Both the position numbers and the translations under genes were made by a program. Under the pieces are notes generated by a model. It was given only the letters and a program-made list of their open reading frames with translations, did not search any database and had not been told where the DNA came from. From positions 185,647,449-185,711,448 of the forward strand of contig NC_133122.1 in NCBI RefSeq assembly GCF_033568475.1: DNA of 64,000 bases. The letters run 5' to 3'. Each line of letters starts with the position of its first letter. Position 1 is the first letter of the stretch. This DNA is from Henckelia pumila (Eukaryota > Streptophyta > Magnoliopsida > Lamiales > Gesneriaceae). Positions 1 to 10,292 of the stretch are shown in pieces.

Positions 1-504
1 CTCAACACCACCTCCTCACAAACTCCCACCAAACTTCAAAGTCAATCACAACAACAATAATCCACAAATACCAACCACAAACCACACTCCACAATCAAAA
101 AGAAAAACTCAACCAAAACTCACGTTCAACTTCACAATCACAACCACCGATCAATAATTACCCGCTAAGAATTTGAAGCCATGACAACAAAGAGAACTTA
201 CACAGGAAATTAGTTTGGACCACACAACAATTTCAACCTTGTAGTTTCACAAAAATCCGAGCGCCCCTGCCAAGTAACTCCAAGCCAACCCTTGAAGAAT
301 TTTGTTTTTTAGAAAAGAGTAGAGAATATGTAGTTGAGAGAGATATGGGAAGGAAGAAGTGTAGATATGGGAGAAAGGAAGAATCTTTAATGGAGAAGTA
401 GAAGATGATCGTGAGGTTTAAGGATGGTGAATTAGGAATTTAGAAATTTTAGGGAAGAGAGGTTGAGCAAAAGTGAGAAGGGCCGATCTGGTTCTCACTT
501 TTAA

Positions 505-770
505 AACCCGTTGTGCGGGCGCACGAGTATGGTAGGGCAAGCGCATTGATAGTTCGAATAATCAGTTTTTGTGTTGGCAGACGTAGCGCGGGCGCGCTAG
601 GAATGTAGAGCGGCCGCACTAAAGCATCGAATTAGTATCCACTTCATTGCCCAGACCAGCGCGGGCGCGCAAGCAAGGTGGAGCGGGCGCACTGCGTCTT
701 CAAATATTCTTAATGAAGGCTACACATACATAGCGCGGGCGCGCGGGTTTTGTAGAGCGGGTGCACATCT
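505..770. repeat. Tandem GC-rich dyad array (about 74-bp period)
   Basis: Four units start near 512, 586, 659 and 733 (steps of 74, 73 and 74). Each has a core such as AGCGCGGGCGCGCT (585-598; arms AGCGCG/CGCGCT), a second shorter GC motif 21-26 bp later, then a tail like cttcgaatt. The array sits in AT-rich internal DNA downstream of the protease stop. The same motif pair in the same orientation recurs in this element's LTR at 4370-4555. Confidence 0.8.
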
Positions 771-974
771 GCTTCGAATTAGAAATTTTCAAACCTAAAA
801 AATTTTGAAAAATTGATGAAATTAGGGTCTAAAAATTGATAATAATAACTAGAAAAAAATTACATAACAAAACTGAAATAAAATGAAAACAAAACTAAAT
901 AAAATAAAGGAAAAGCTTGGGTTGCCTCCCAAGTAGCGCTTGGTTTATAGTCTTTAGCCCGACTTTTACCGGTC
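771..974 (-). other. Non-coding tail after gag-protease with a conserved block
   Basis: There is no reading frame. Positions 913-942 hold the stretch that reads AAGCGCTACTTGGGAGGCAA on the minus strand, followed by CCCAAGC. From general knowledge, this block often follows the gag-pro or pol region in plant tRNA-Asp-primed gypsy elements. Its role is unknown. Confidence 0.5.
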
Positions 975-2513
975 TTATGCTGTCTTTCCCTTCTCTTTCA
1001 CACGCCAAATATATTCCACGAACCGCCTTTTAAATTTTGATTTCTTTTTCGTGGTCTTCTTCTTTGGTGAACTTGGCGCTTTCTTCTTTGATTCAACCGC
1101 AATATCAGCTCCTTGTCGACCCTTTAGCTTCACAACAGGATCAACCATACATAGTTCTTCGATGGGTGGATTGGGTGCCTTCATGAAAATATTAAAAATT
1201 ACTCGTCTGCCTTCTACACCCATTGACAATTCACCCTTCTTCACTTCAATTTTTTCATCCGTCGTAGCCAAAAATGATCTCCCAAAAATCAATGGCGTGG
1301 TATGCTCTTCTTGTATATCCAGAATCACAAAATCCGCCGAAAAAATGAATTTATCCACCTTGATGAGTACATCTTCTATGACACCTCGTGGATACTTTAT
1401 GCTTCTATCTGCTAACTGCAGAGTGATCGATGTCGGCTTCATCTCCCCAAGATCCAACGCCCTGTAAACAAAAAATGACATTAAATTAATACTGATCCCT
1501 AAATCACATAACGCAGTAGTAATATGAGATCCACCAATGGAACAAGAAATAATAAAACTCCCTGGATCCTTAAGCTTTTGTGGCATCTTATTTTGTAGCA
1601 CGGCACTGCATTCTTCAGTGAGATTGACCACTTCATTCTCATGCAGCTTCCTCTTCTTGGACATCACCTCCTTGATGAACGTTGCATAATTCGGCATTTG
1701 TTCCAAAGCATCAGCAAAGGGGATATTGATATGAATCTTCTTGAAAATCTCCAAGAACTTGGAGAACTGCTCATCCAAAGCCTTCTTCTTGAACCTTTGG
1801 GGACATGGAAGAGGAGGCTTGTACATCGGTTTCTGTTCAGGTTCAGGCTCCTTCTCCTCGAATTTCTTCTCTTCAACTGCAACTTTTTCAGACGTCTTGC
1901 TCTCAGGTCTGCCTTCTTCATTATCCACCTGCTTCCCACTCCGCAACGTGATAGCATTACACTGCTCCTTGGGATTTACCTCTATGTTTCTAGGGAACTG
2001 GGCTCTGTTATTATCTTTCAAGGCATTCGCCAGCAGCCCAATGCTTGTCTCCATGGATTGAAGCACAACACCCATGTTGGCCATGTGCGTCTCTAAGCTG
2101 TCCAGGCGAGTCTCAGTCCTTTCCATCCTTTTGCTTGATTCCTGCACAAAATTACTAACAACATCCTCCAAAGATGGCTTACCATCACCCTTATTTGCAT
2201 TGTCTCCCAGAGGAGGATTCAACACATTTTTATTATTAGCGTAAGAAAAATTTTCATGATTTCTCAAACCTGAGTGATAAGTGTTGGGAGCAGGATTACC
2301 TCTATAGCCTCCATAACCTCGGTAGCTATTAGGATTTATATATTTCACTTCCTGTAGGGGATGGGATCCTTCAATGGCAACTAAAACTCCAGCTGAATCT
2401 GCAACATTCACCTTATTCAAAGCAGCTACTTGCGTCGTCAATGCAGATAATTGGGCAGCGATCGACGTTAGAGGGTCAACGCTATACACTCCCACAGGCT
2501 TCTTGACACCCAT
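975..2513 (-). CDS. Retrotransposon gag C-terminal part plus aspartic protease
   Basis: This is a 512-residue open frame. Its first 90 residues resemble the linker of plant gypsy gag (Pro/Asn/Gly-rich, ending RNHENFSYANN). Residues 110-180 look helical or coiled (repeated ETRLDSLETHMANM-type heptads). About residues 195-245 are acidic and charged. The protease lies near 320-450: the active-site motif is CDLGISINLM (plant Athila/Tat type, DLG rather than DTG/DSG; the usual Ala after Gly is Ile), with a distal IFGRSFLATT. The C-terminus is strongly basic (KKKTTKKKSKFKRRF) and ends without pol. It continues the gag frame of 2722-3180 but is separated by a stop and a frameshift. Homologous proteins lie at 42017-44023 and 31934-34394. 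Confidence 0.85.
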   Translation of the reverse strand: MGVKKPVGVYSVDPLTSIAAQLSALTTQVAALNKVNVADSAGVLVAIEGSHPLQEVKYINPNSYRGYGGYRGNPAPNTYHSGLRNHENFSYANNKNVLNPPLGDNANKGDGKPSLEDVVSNFVQESSKRMERTETRLDSLETHMANMGVVLQSMETSIGLLANALKDNNRAQFPRNIEVNPKEQCNAITLRSGKQVDNEEGRPESKTSEKVAVEEKKFEEKEPEPEQKPMYKPPLPCPQRFKKKALDEQFSKFLEIFKKIHINIPFADALEQMPNYATFIKEVMSKKRKLHENEVVNLTEECSAVLQNKMPQKLKDPGSFIISCSIGGSHITTALCDLGISINLMSFFVYRALDLGEMKPTSITLQLADRSIKYPRGVIEDVLIKVDKFIFSADFVILDIQEEHTTPLIFGRSFLATTDEKIEVKKGELSMGVEGRRVIFNIFMKAPNPPIEELCMVDPVVKLKGRQGADIAVESKKKAPSSPKKKTTKKKSKFKRRFVEYIWRVKEKGKTA

Positions 2514-2721
2514 ACGCTCAGATGGCCATTGAAAGCTATTGATCGTAATTTACTCCAACATCATAGGCCTGTACATGGTCCTTAGCAAAAATGGTGCCTC
2601 CAGCAGTAGGGTCCACCGACAATCGAGTAGGCGCATTCAGCCCAATATAGAACAGCTCAATTTGCTCTCAATCTGAAAATTTATGGTTAGGAAAACGTCT
2701 TAATAACTCTTTATACCTTTC

Positions 2722-3180
2722 TCATGCCTCGTAGAGCTGTTCAGAGTCCATCTGCCTGAATGTGCTGATTTCAATCTTCAGTTGGGTGGATTTGGAAGGT
2801 GAAAAATATTTTGCAAGAAATTTTTCTGCCATCTCCTCCCATGTAGTGATACTCCCCAACGGCAGTGATTGTAGCCAACTTCTGGCTTGATCCCTGAGAG
2901 AAAAAGGAAATAACCGTAAGCGTATAATATCCTCAAAAACACCATTAAATTTTACCGTGTCAGTTATCTCCAGGAAAGTGCGCAGGTGTAGGTGAGGATC
3001 AGCAGTTGCACTCCCATTAAACTGGTTCTGCTGAACCATGTTGATCAATGCAGGCTTTAGCTCAAAATTGTTAGCATTGATAGTTCCACGAGCTATTTCA
3101 GAATAGTGAGCCTGGATTACTGGCCTGAAGTGCTCTCTAATTGGCACCAAGGGAGCTTGATTCACATTCTCTTCAGCCAT
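2722..3180 (-). pseudogene. Retrotransposon gag, N-terminal domain
   Basis: This 152-residue frame starts MAEENVNQAPLVPIREHFRP, 212 bp from the primer-binding site. It holds the plant gag core (DPHLHLRTFLEITDTVKFNG, then LRLFPFSLRDQARSWLQSLP and WEEMAEKFLAKYFS). The frame ends at TGA after QLYEA, where the family normally continues with Trp (WERYKELLRRFP). The downstream sequence keeps that similarity, so the stop is best read as TGG to TGA. A frameshift then joins it to 2513-975. Confidence 0.85.
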
Positions 3181-3391
3181 GTTCAGTTATTCTTCTCTCC
3201 TCGCTCTTCGCAAAGCACTCACAGTTCGCTCTATCTCCGGATAAAAAAACAGAGAATTTGCGCTTTGAGATCTTCGCATAAACAACAATTAAAATAAAAA
3301 AGAACTCAATTAAAAATTAAAAATAAAATAAAAAACTCTAAATTAAAACTTAGACTAATTGGTAACAAGACTAAACAAAATCAAAATTTAC

Positions 3392-3409
3392 TCTCCGACA
3401 ACGGCGCCA
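3392..3409 (-). other. Primer-binding site for tRNA-Asp
   Basis: The plus strand reads TCTCCGACAACGGCGCCA. This matches the 3' end of plant tRNA-Asp (TCCCCGGCAACGGCGCCA) at 16 of 18 positions. It lies 6 bp inside the LTR end at 3416, as expected for a minus-strand element. Confidence 0.9.
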
Positions 3410-4274
3410 AAAACTTGTTGTGAAAAATGCTCGCAAGCGTACGAGTGTCAAGTTTTAATAGAGTGATAAATCAAGTATTGTTCCCACAAAGAGTAAAATG
3501 AAAATATTTAGTTCTTCTAATTGATAGCGCACACACAAAATTCAAATATTTATCAATCAGAGCAAAAATTGTCTAGAGATATAGATTTCACCTGGTTTCA
3601 ACAACAATCATTCTTAAATAATTTATTTTCATGAATTCCCTTCAATTAATAACCAAGAACACTTAAGTGTATTATTCCCTCTCTCGAGTGCCGAATAAAA
3701 TATATCAACCACGATTCAATTCCAATATCTCTATTAATAATCTACTTTTAGTGATCTATGTAAAACCAATGTTCTTTTCTAAGTTCCGTTAAAATTATAT
3801 ACTCTCTCGAGCTATATAAATAATTAACGGTGTAATTTCTATTGGTCCTATTCAAAATCCCCTCTGCCGAGTGCCAGATTTCAAATAAATATTACAATTC
3901 AATTACTGATCAGGTAATTGAAAAGACAATCAATTCTAAAAACACAATTAATCTAGAGAAACTCAATTCAGTAAAATCACAAATTCATGAAAATGTCTAC
4001 AACAGGTTCCATCCGACCTCTAGACTCTAAAAGTTTAGTTCATAATCGAATTTAAATAAACACAAAACATGTTTATAAATCCCAACATCAATTCAATAAA
4101 CATAGAATTCAAAGCAAGAAAACAAATCTGTAGTCGGTCTTTTGTGTCCAGTCGATCGACGTCCGTCTTTGTTGATTGATGTTCTTCTCTTCCAAATCAC
4201 GTTCAACTCTCCAAATTATGTTTTTTTTATGTGTATGTGTGTAGCGGCTGATACCCTTTTTTCTATCAGACAAA

Positions 4275-4290
4275 TCCCTTTTATATGGCC
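4275..4290 (-). promoter_or_regulatory. Probable LTR TATA box
   Basis: The minus strand reads GGCCATATAAAAGGG within the LTR, just downstream of the GC dyad array. This is the expected position of the U3/R promoter. Confidence 0.55.
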
Positions 4291-4369
4291 TCAAAATCAT
4301 CCAAGAAAAAGCCCACGAAATTCCTCTAGTTTCCATAAGTAAGCAAACTCTCCTATTCAAATTTTTCCA

Positions 4370-4555
4370 TCGCGCGGGCGCGCAACACATATAGCGCGGG
4401 CGCACTACAGCTACGTATTTTTTTTCTTCAGCAATTCCGGGTAGCGCGGGCGCTCAGGCAAAATAACGCGGGCACACTTGACCTTCGAATTTTATTCTTT
4501 TTCTGATTCCACAACTGCGCGGGCACGCTACTAAGGCTGCGCGGCCGCCCTACTG
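4370..4555. repeat. GC-rich dyad array in LTR U3
   Basis: Three units start near 4372, 4443 and 4516 (steps of 71 and 73), each a GCGCGGGCGCGC-like core with a second GCGCGGGCGCACT-like copy about 21-23 bp on. It is the same motif pair as 505-770 and stands out against the AT-rich LTR. Confidence 0.8.
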
Positions 4556-4769
4556 ATTCGAATTTCAACCTTTTCTGCTCTTCTTTTTATCTCATCTTTC
4601 TTCTTAGACTCTTTTCCACGCTCTTTTTTCTTCACATCAACACAAAAGTCATCTTTTCTTTATTTCACTGCACACAACAAAAACAACACAAATACCACAT
4701 AATTCCGCTTGAAACACAACAATTAACAAGAAACTCAAATACAAATTAAGTGCACAAATTCACTTATCA

Positions 4770-5089
4770 GTCCTCAATCTATTCTTGGAATTACAGCAAA
4801 CCCATAAATCGATTGCGATTTTGAAGATTTGATTTCAGAAGTGGATCGCATCGAGAAATGTCTTACTCATCCCACTGAAGATTTATATAGATTTTACTAT
4901 TACAATTGAAAACACTGAAAAATTGAAATTATTACATGTGATGTTGATGTAGATGGAGACAATTGTACAAATAAGGTAACGCGTGTCACATCTTACAAGA
5001 TGTTCACTTAATTTAACCGTGATTTCAAGTTATGTACACACAAAAAATCCACTTCATGTATGAGATGGAAAATAAGGAAGAATGTAAAT
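4770..5089. other. AT-rich intergenic flank
   Basis: This is the outer flank of the LTR. I see no gene, RNA or clear repeat structure. Confidence 0.5.
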
Positions 5090-6680
5090 TAAGGGGTCGG
5101 AGGTGAACCGGGCTGACTCCCCAAGGCGATACGATGCTCAGGCACTGAATATCCTTCGGAGGCTTCAGATTCGAGAGTAGGGGCGGCATCCCAAGGACTC
5201 AGTCCGCACTTGCAGAGGAAGTCCTCGTGAAGGAGCGTGGGTGCATCGTACTCACGATCTCCAAGCCCTTCTCAGTTGTGGAGGTATAACTCAGACTTCT
5301 TGTACGCAAGGGCAGCTCAGACTAACGGAGTAGACCCGGTAGCTAGGCTATGGGACAGTTTGGGAGTGCGGGAAGGCGGAGGAAAAATTAATGCTCCTTC
5401 CAGTGTTTGTGGGAGGTGGGGATATTACCGATGAACTTAGAGTTAGGATGAAAGCCTATGATGAAGACCCAGTCCTTGTATCGGCAGGAGTAATGTAAGT
5501 TAAAGATGGTTGGGTTGATGGCATGGGGGGAACGGGTAGACTAGAGGGAATGACGAGCGGGGCAGTGTATTATTTGGAGAAAGATAGGCCTCGACCTCGG
5601 AGGAGGCTTTGGATTTGATTTTCAGGCCGCTCAAGGGGCCGGCTTTGCCAACCCCATGGGAGAGAAGGAGCTTGGGAGAGGAGCGTTTTACCCGTGCCTA
5701 CTTTGAGAGACTGGAACTGGATTCGGGGGTCTCGTCCCAAGAAGAGCCCTGGGCGTTGGCCCCCGAGGTGGATGAAGCTGACTCTGAAATAAGTAAAGAG
5801 CATAAAACTTACAAGGGTCTTGGGAGAAAGCTGGAAAGTGGGGCACGAGGAATCAGGAGAACAGACAAGGAAATGCAAAGAGGATTGAGAAAATGGAAGT
5901 AAGGTGGAATGAACATGTGGGTGTATATAGAGAATGAGACACGGTCGCGGCCGTCAATTGAGGGTGAAAAGAACGACTATCATGATCTTGGGAGTCGTAC
6001 CGTAGGCCCAAGAAGGCGAACAATCGGCCCATTAAGCAAAAACGACACCGTTCAAGTGTAGTCCAAATCCATGTGCCCTGGTGACGTCAACGGTGTCAGA
6101 ACAAAACTTATCCATAGTTCGTTTCGAGAAGGATCTTCTCCAAGTCAGGACCCGCATATTGAACTTGGGGCAGCGAGTGGTACTCTAGCTGACTTGTGAT
6201 ATATATATATATAGGTAAGACGGACCCGGGACCGGGAGTCAAGAAGGAGGTCGGGGCAACGAACAAGAGGACCGAACCAAGTGGCGGGGCAAGGGCCGAC
6301 CTAGGCGATGCGAGGGGCCGGGGGGCCGAAGACACGAGGTAAGGGCGAGAAGATGCTTGACCCGTGATTGAGAAGGGTCGGGAACCCAAGTACCCGAGGT
6401 CAGTGACCCAAGGTAAAGTTAGGGCGGGGAGAAAGGAGTAGGAAAAGGAGCAGGGAAGTATCTAAGGAGAAAGGGTGGCTCGAACCCCGTGGAGCAAAGA
6501 CCGGGGTGAAGAGTGTTAAGGTGGTGATAGTATATCGAGTCAAGATATTATTTTCTTATTTAGATCCTATCAGAAGGACTCTCCTAGGGTCCGCTATAAA
6601 GGCCTAGGTTTGGTCTATTTCTAAACACATTATTTATTGCACATCAACTTTGAGTTTTCAAAAAAGACCTAGTTTTTTTA
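5090..6680 (+). mobile_element. GC-rich repeat DNA, probably LTR-retrotransposon derived
   Basis: Base composition changes sharply from the AT-rich flanks. Short open frames on both strands (5237-5434, 5570-5878, 5609-5902, 6108-6389) overlap and show no domain I recognise. The right part ends in a promoter-like block (GCTATAAAGGCC near 6592, then a pyrimidine/A-rich leader), as in a gypsy LTR read on the plus strand. No TG/CA ends, primer site or polypurine tract could be fixed, so this is an inference. An old DNA transposon is an alternative. Confidence 0.35.
6594..6600 (+). promoter_or_regulatory. TATA-like box
   Basis: CTATAAA follows a GC-rich stretch and precedes an AT-rich leader. It is probably the promoter of the LTR-like region above. 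Confidence 0.35.
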
Positions 6681-8410
6681 TCAAAAAAACTCTATAATAT
6701 CGTTTCACGAGTCAATTTTTATGAAATATATATTTTATAAAAACCATAAAAATGTTAATTTCTATGTCAAAAATATTATTTTAATATTACAAACATGGAG
6801 TAAATCAAACAATATTCTCTCCCGAATATATATATTTATATACCCCACCCATCAGCCATAACTCAACGAAAGTTTCGTTTCTCCGACTAAAGGTCGCCGA
6901 CCCATTTCAACCAACTGTTTAAATTATGGATTTAAATCGGCTGAGATGGAGACAGATTTGTAAATCTTTAAAGAAAAAGGTAGGGTTTTTTTAATTCCAA
7001 AAAACCTTTGGCGAGTTAAATATTGAATAAAATATAATTGCCTTGCCCTTACCCAAAAATAAAACTATAAATTTGTCGTGAATTTATTTATTTTTCAAAA
7101 GGATAATATGGTGTCGTTAGTATACTGATGCACTCGTTACGTGCTTGTATAATATTTTTTGTAATTAATAATTTGATTTATATTCAAATAAGAGTAATAT
7201 AATAGTTGTAAAATTTATAGATGGACTAAACTGTAATTTGAAATGTCGAAATTAAAACAAAAAATAAAAAAACAATAATGTAATATATATATATATATAT
7301 ATCACATAATGACAATTTTGGTAAAAACAAAATATGGTGTTTAAGGGACAGATTATTTATATTTATATATATAAAAAAAAGACAAGATCATCTTATACTA
7401 ATTATATGAAGCGACGATGTAATTTTGGATTCTCCTAAAATATTCTTCATTTAATCAAACTAATTTTATTATTTTACTAATAGTAATATTTTATGCTTTT
7501 ATTTTTCTACTATATTTCAATTTCAAAATTAATAAATTTTATTTAATTTTTTTTTACCCAGCACACGTCGTGCGGTCGTGCCTGTGTCTACTATAAATAA
7601 ATTATCTACGAGTAATTAGTGCTTCGGGTTCTTAGCAAGAGATTCAAGTAGGCTGATTTTCCTTCGCTTTTTCCTTTTCCTTTTCTTTTTTTTTCTTTTT
7701 CTTTTTTTTTTTTCCAAAAATTTCTTCGAAGATGGCATCTTTCAAGAAAGAGATCGGAAATATTCAAGGAATCTTGAAATTTTTATTTTAAAGGCAACTT
7801 TTTTTATTTAATATATATAAATCTCCAATTGCTCAGGTGGCCCACATTAAATTTGTAAAAAAATTCTAATCCACACCCTTGCGTATAATGTGATGTAATA
7901 GCTAAAGAACCAAGTGGGACGCCATTATTCGACATTGTCACATGAAAAATGCTGCTTGCTGCCAGGAATCATCGCTGCTCAACTTCTATAGGACCTTTCT
8001 CGGTTTGATCCGGCTATCTATATTATTTTATAATAGTTGAGTGAATTAGAATAATTGTTTATTTGAGAACATTGATTTTCTTTTTCATTTTATCCTCTCT
8101 TCACATTTTACCTTGATTAATTCTTACACATCAGCTCTCACTCTCACTAAGTCTCTCACTCACACCATGTTTAAAAATAATTTATATTTTACACACACCA
8201 TACGTATGTATTTTTTTAATAGTTTTAATTAATTGTCAAAGAGATGCATTGACACATTATTTTTACATTGAGTATCTAATCATTGTTATAATAAATTTGA
8301 CATGAAACTTTATGGAGCATTTGAGTATCTAATCATTGTTATAATAAATTTGACATGAAAGTTTATTATTATGTACCATATGAACATGATTTTACATGAA
8401 AATTAAAATA
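6681..8410. repeat. AT-rich intergenic DNA with a 53-bp tandem duplication
   Basis: No gene is supported. At 8268-8320 and 8321-about 8365 a unit beginning TTGAGTATCTAATCATTG is repeated head to tail, nearly unchanged. A pyrimidine tract (7655-7715) follows a TATA-like CTATAAATAAA (about 7591), but the ATG after it opens only 19 codons. Confidence 0.5.
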
Positions 8411-9151
8411 GCAATTTAGATATCAGTTTCTAAACCCAAACACAATTTCATCCTCAGTTCCTTGTCAGAAAAATATAGTTTAAACTCCCTGGGCCCACAT
8501 AATTTTTTTGATAAAATTCGGTACAAAACGTTGAAAATATGATACAAATACACGATATTTGAGTATCAACTGTGGTAGATTTGGTACAAATATATAATTT
8601 TTTAGTACTAAGAAAATATTGATATTAATGACACATTTATCTTATTTTGATGGAAATCGATACAAAACATTGAAAATATGGTATTAATATATGATTTTTT
8701 AGTACCAAATGTGTTAGATCTCGTACAAATTTATTATTTTTGAGTATTCAAACATATATTGCAAGTTAATTTTAATAAAGATGGTATGAATTACTCTCAA
8801 AATCTTATTTTTATACCTGGTCTTGAATAATTAGTTATTCAATATCATGTATTCGTACCATATTTTCATTGTTTTGTACCGACTTTGTATGATTTTTTTA
8901 GTATTCAAACATATATTAAAGTTCATATTAGTAATAATGTTCAGATTTTATACTCAAAATCTTATTTTTTGTACTCGATATTGAACAATTAGTGCTCGAA
9001 TATCATGCATTCGTACCATATTTTCAATGTTTTGTACCGATTTTCATCCGAAAAAAAATGTGGGCCCAGAGAGTTTAAACAAATTTTTTTACTGACAAGG
9101 GACTGAAAACATATATATGTTTGGATTTAGGGACTGGTTTCTAATTCACCC
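8411..9151. mobile_element. Fold-back (long terminal inverted repeat) DNA element, copy A
   Basis: The two ends are inverted copies: left GTTTAAACTCCCTGGGCCC near 8479-8497, right GGGCCCAGAGAGTTTAAAC near 9063-9081. Both arms continue inward with 'ggtacaaaacgttgaaaatatg'-like sequence, and outward the left arm matches the complement of the right end (9120-9151). The arms exceed 150 bp and there is no coding capacity. A second copy of the family lies at 19708-20551. Superfamily unknown. Confidence 0.75.
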
Positions 9152-9184
9152 AAATTAAAAGGTCGTTCGATTTGAGAGATTATG

Positions 9185-9192
9185 TCTACACT
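9185..9192. repeat. Target-site duplication, left copy
   Basis: TCTACACT directly precedes the hAT element and is repeated exactly at 9862-9869. Confidence 0.9.
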
Positions 9193-9246
9193 CAGGGGCG
9201 GATCTAAGAATTTTATCAAAGGGGCATCCGGACAGAAATAAAGATC

Positions 9247-9291
<45 letters not shown>

Positions 9292-9861
9292 CATCACATA
9301 ACAATAGTTAAATATAGTACTGAAATTTAAATAATATTGTTAGATTTCAAATTTAACTTATAATTTACCGTTTATGACATGAATTTTTTCTGAAAATAAT
9401 TAATAATAATAACTTCATTCGACAAACTTCATAATATATATTATTTAGTATAAGTAATTAATATTCGTAATAATTTTCACAGAAAAAATTTTCTCTTCAC
9501 TATAGTTATTGTGACTGATAAAATCAGAGTCAAACTCAGAAACTTATAAGCTAATGATTCTTGCTTCAACAATTTGTTTTTAGGTTTAAAAATCTTAAAA
9601 CTCAGTTGTGTATAGGTTTAAAAACTTTTAGTGCTTAGACTTCAATTTTTTAAAGAATATGAGCCACAAATTTTTGTGTCACTTTGCACACATTAACAAT
9701 GAAGCTTAACATAATTTTTTTAGTCTCTATTGTATTTTCGTGTTTGATTCCTAATTTAAGTTCATAATTATAATTTTATTTTAAATTTAAAAATATTATA
9801 ATAATTTTTTTAAAAAAAATTAAGGGGGGCAGCTGCCCCCCTTGCCCCTGAGCCGCCCCTG
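9193..9861. mobile_element. Non-autonomous hAT-type transposon (669 bp)
   Basis: It begins CAGGGGCGGATC and ends GAGCCGCCCCTG, giving inverted ends CAGGGGCGG(A/C)TC. It is flanked by a perfect 8-bp duplication, TCTACACT, the hallmark size for hAT. Near the right end a subterminal GGGGGGCAGCTGCCCCCC palindrome (about 9825-9842) is seen, and an (AT)n run lies near the left end. It has no transposase. It inserted about 40 bp beyond fold-back copy A. Confidence 0.9.
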
Positions 9862-9869
9862 TCTACACT
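9862..9869. repeat. Target-site duplication, right copy
   Basis: TCTACACT is identical to the left copy at 9185-9192. Confidence 0.9.
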
Positions 9870-10292
9870 TGGAAAATTAGCACGAGATGCATGATAATAT
9901 TTCGCTTGAAAACAAAAACATACAGATAAACCCAAAATATTTGTTTTGAAGATACAGTTCTACCCGAACATCTTGTATAAAAATTATACCGAGAATTCTT
10001 TTCTCATTGTAGCATGAAATCAACATGTTCAATTGTAAAATATACACAAAAACAACATTTTTCTTGTAAAAATGCTACCTAGTGACAAGAATATACTCTT
10101 TTGTAGCCAATCCAGTGGATTGAATTCTAATGGTGGTTTGAATTAAAATCGATGTTCATATAGAAGATGTGAAAGCGGGTGTGAATTATTTTCTCTGGAG
10201 AGATTGAAAATGAAATAGAAATGCATTGCTTCATCCTCAATTATGGTTTCGATGAGTTGGGAGTACACTGGTGGGCAAATGCAATAATAATC
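9870..10292 (-). other. 3' region of the pyridoxal kinase gene
   Basis: This non-coding DNA lies downstream of the stop and presumably holds the 3'UTR and poly(A) site. No other gene is seen. Confidence 0.5.

Larger units (their letters stand above)
1..4769 (-). mobile_element. Ty3/gypsy-related gag-protease element (partial)
   Basis: Read on the minus strand, the order is LTR (4769-3416), primer-binding site (3409-3392), gag (3180-2722), gag-protease (2513-975), then non-coding internal DNA running off the window at position 1. No reverse transcriptase, RNase H or integrase is visible. The tRNA-Asp primer site and the DLG-type protease point to the Athila/Tat side of Ty3/gypsy. Because coding stops at the protease, this may be a non-autonomous (TR-GAG/LARD-like) element, but its other end lies outside the window, so a displaced pol cannot be excluded. 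A 3' LTR is not seen. Confidence 0.75.
3416..4769 (-). mobile_element. 5' LTR of the gag-protease element (about 1354 bp)
   Basis: The plus strand runs TGTTGTGAAAA...CACTTATCA, so on the minus strand the LTR is TGATAAGTG...CACAACA. It shares its ends and internal blocks (CTCGCAAGCGTACGA, GTGATAGAT-like stretches) with the LTRs at 44150-45376 and 29543-29810. The open frames inside it (for example 4109-4405) are chance. A TATA-like box lies at 4275-4290, and a GC dyad array (4370-4555) lies upstream of it in LTR orientation. Confidence 0.85.

Noticed and set aside
4109-4405. 98-codon minus-strand frame in the LTR at 3416-4769
   Set aside because: It lies across the GC dyad array and TATA region of an LTR and has no protein-like composition or homolog I recognise.
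5237-6389. Several 65-102 codon frames on both strands in the GC-rich block
   Set aside because: They overlap each other on opposite strands, which high GC content produces by chance. No domain was recognised.
7592-7790. TATA-like CTATAAATAAA, long pyrimidine tract and an ATG as a possible gene start
   Set aside because: The frame from the ATG has only 19 codons and no convincing splice donor or downstream exon was found.
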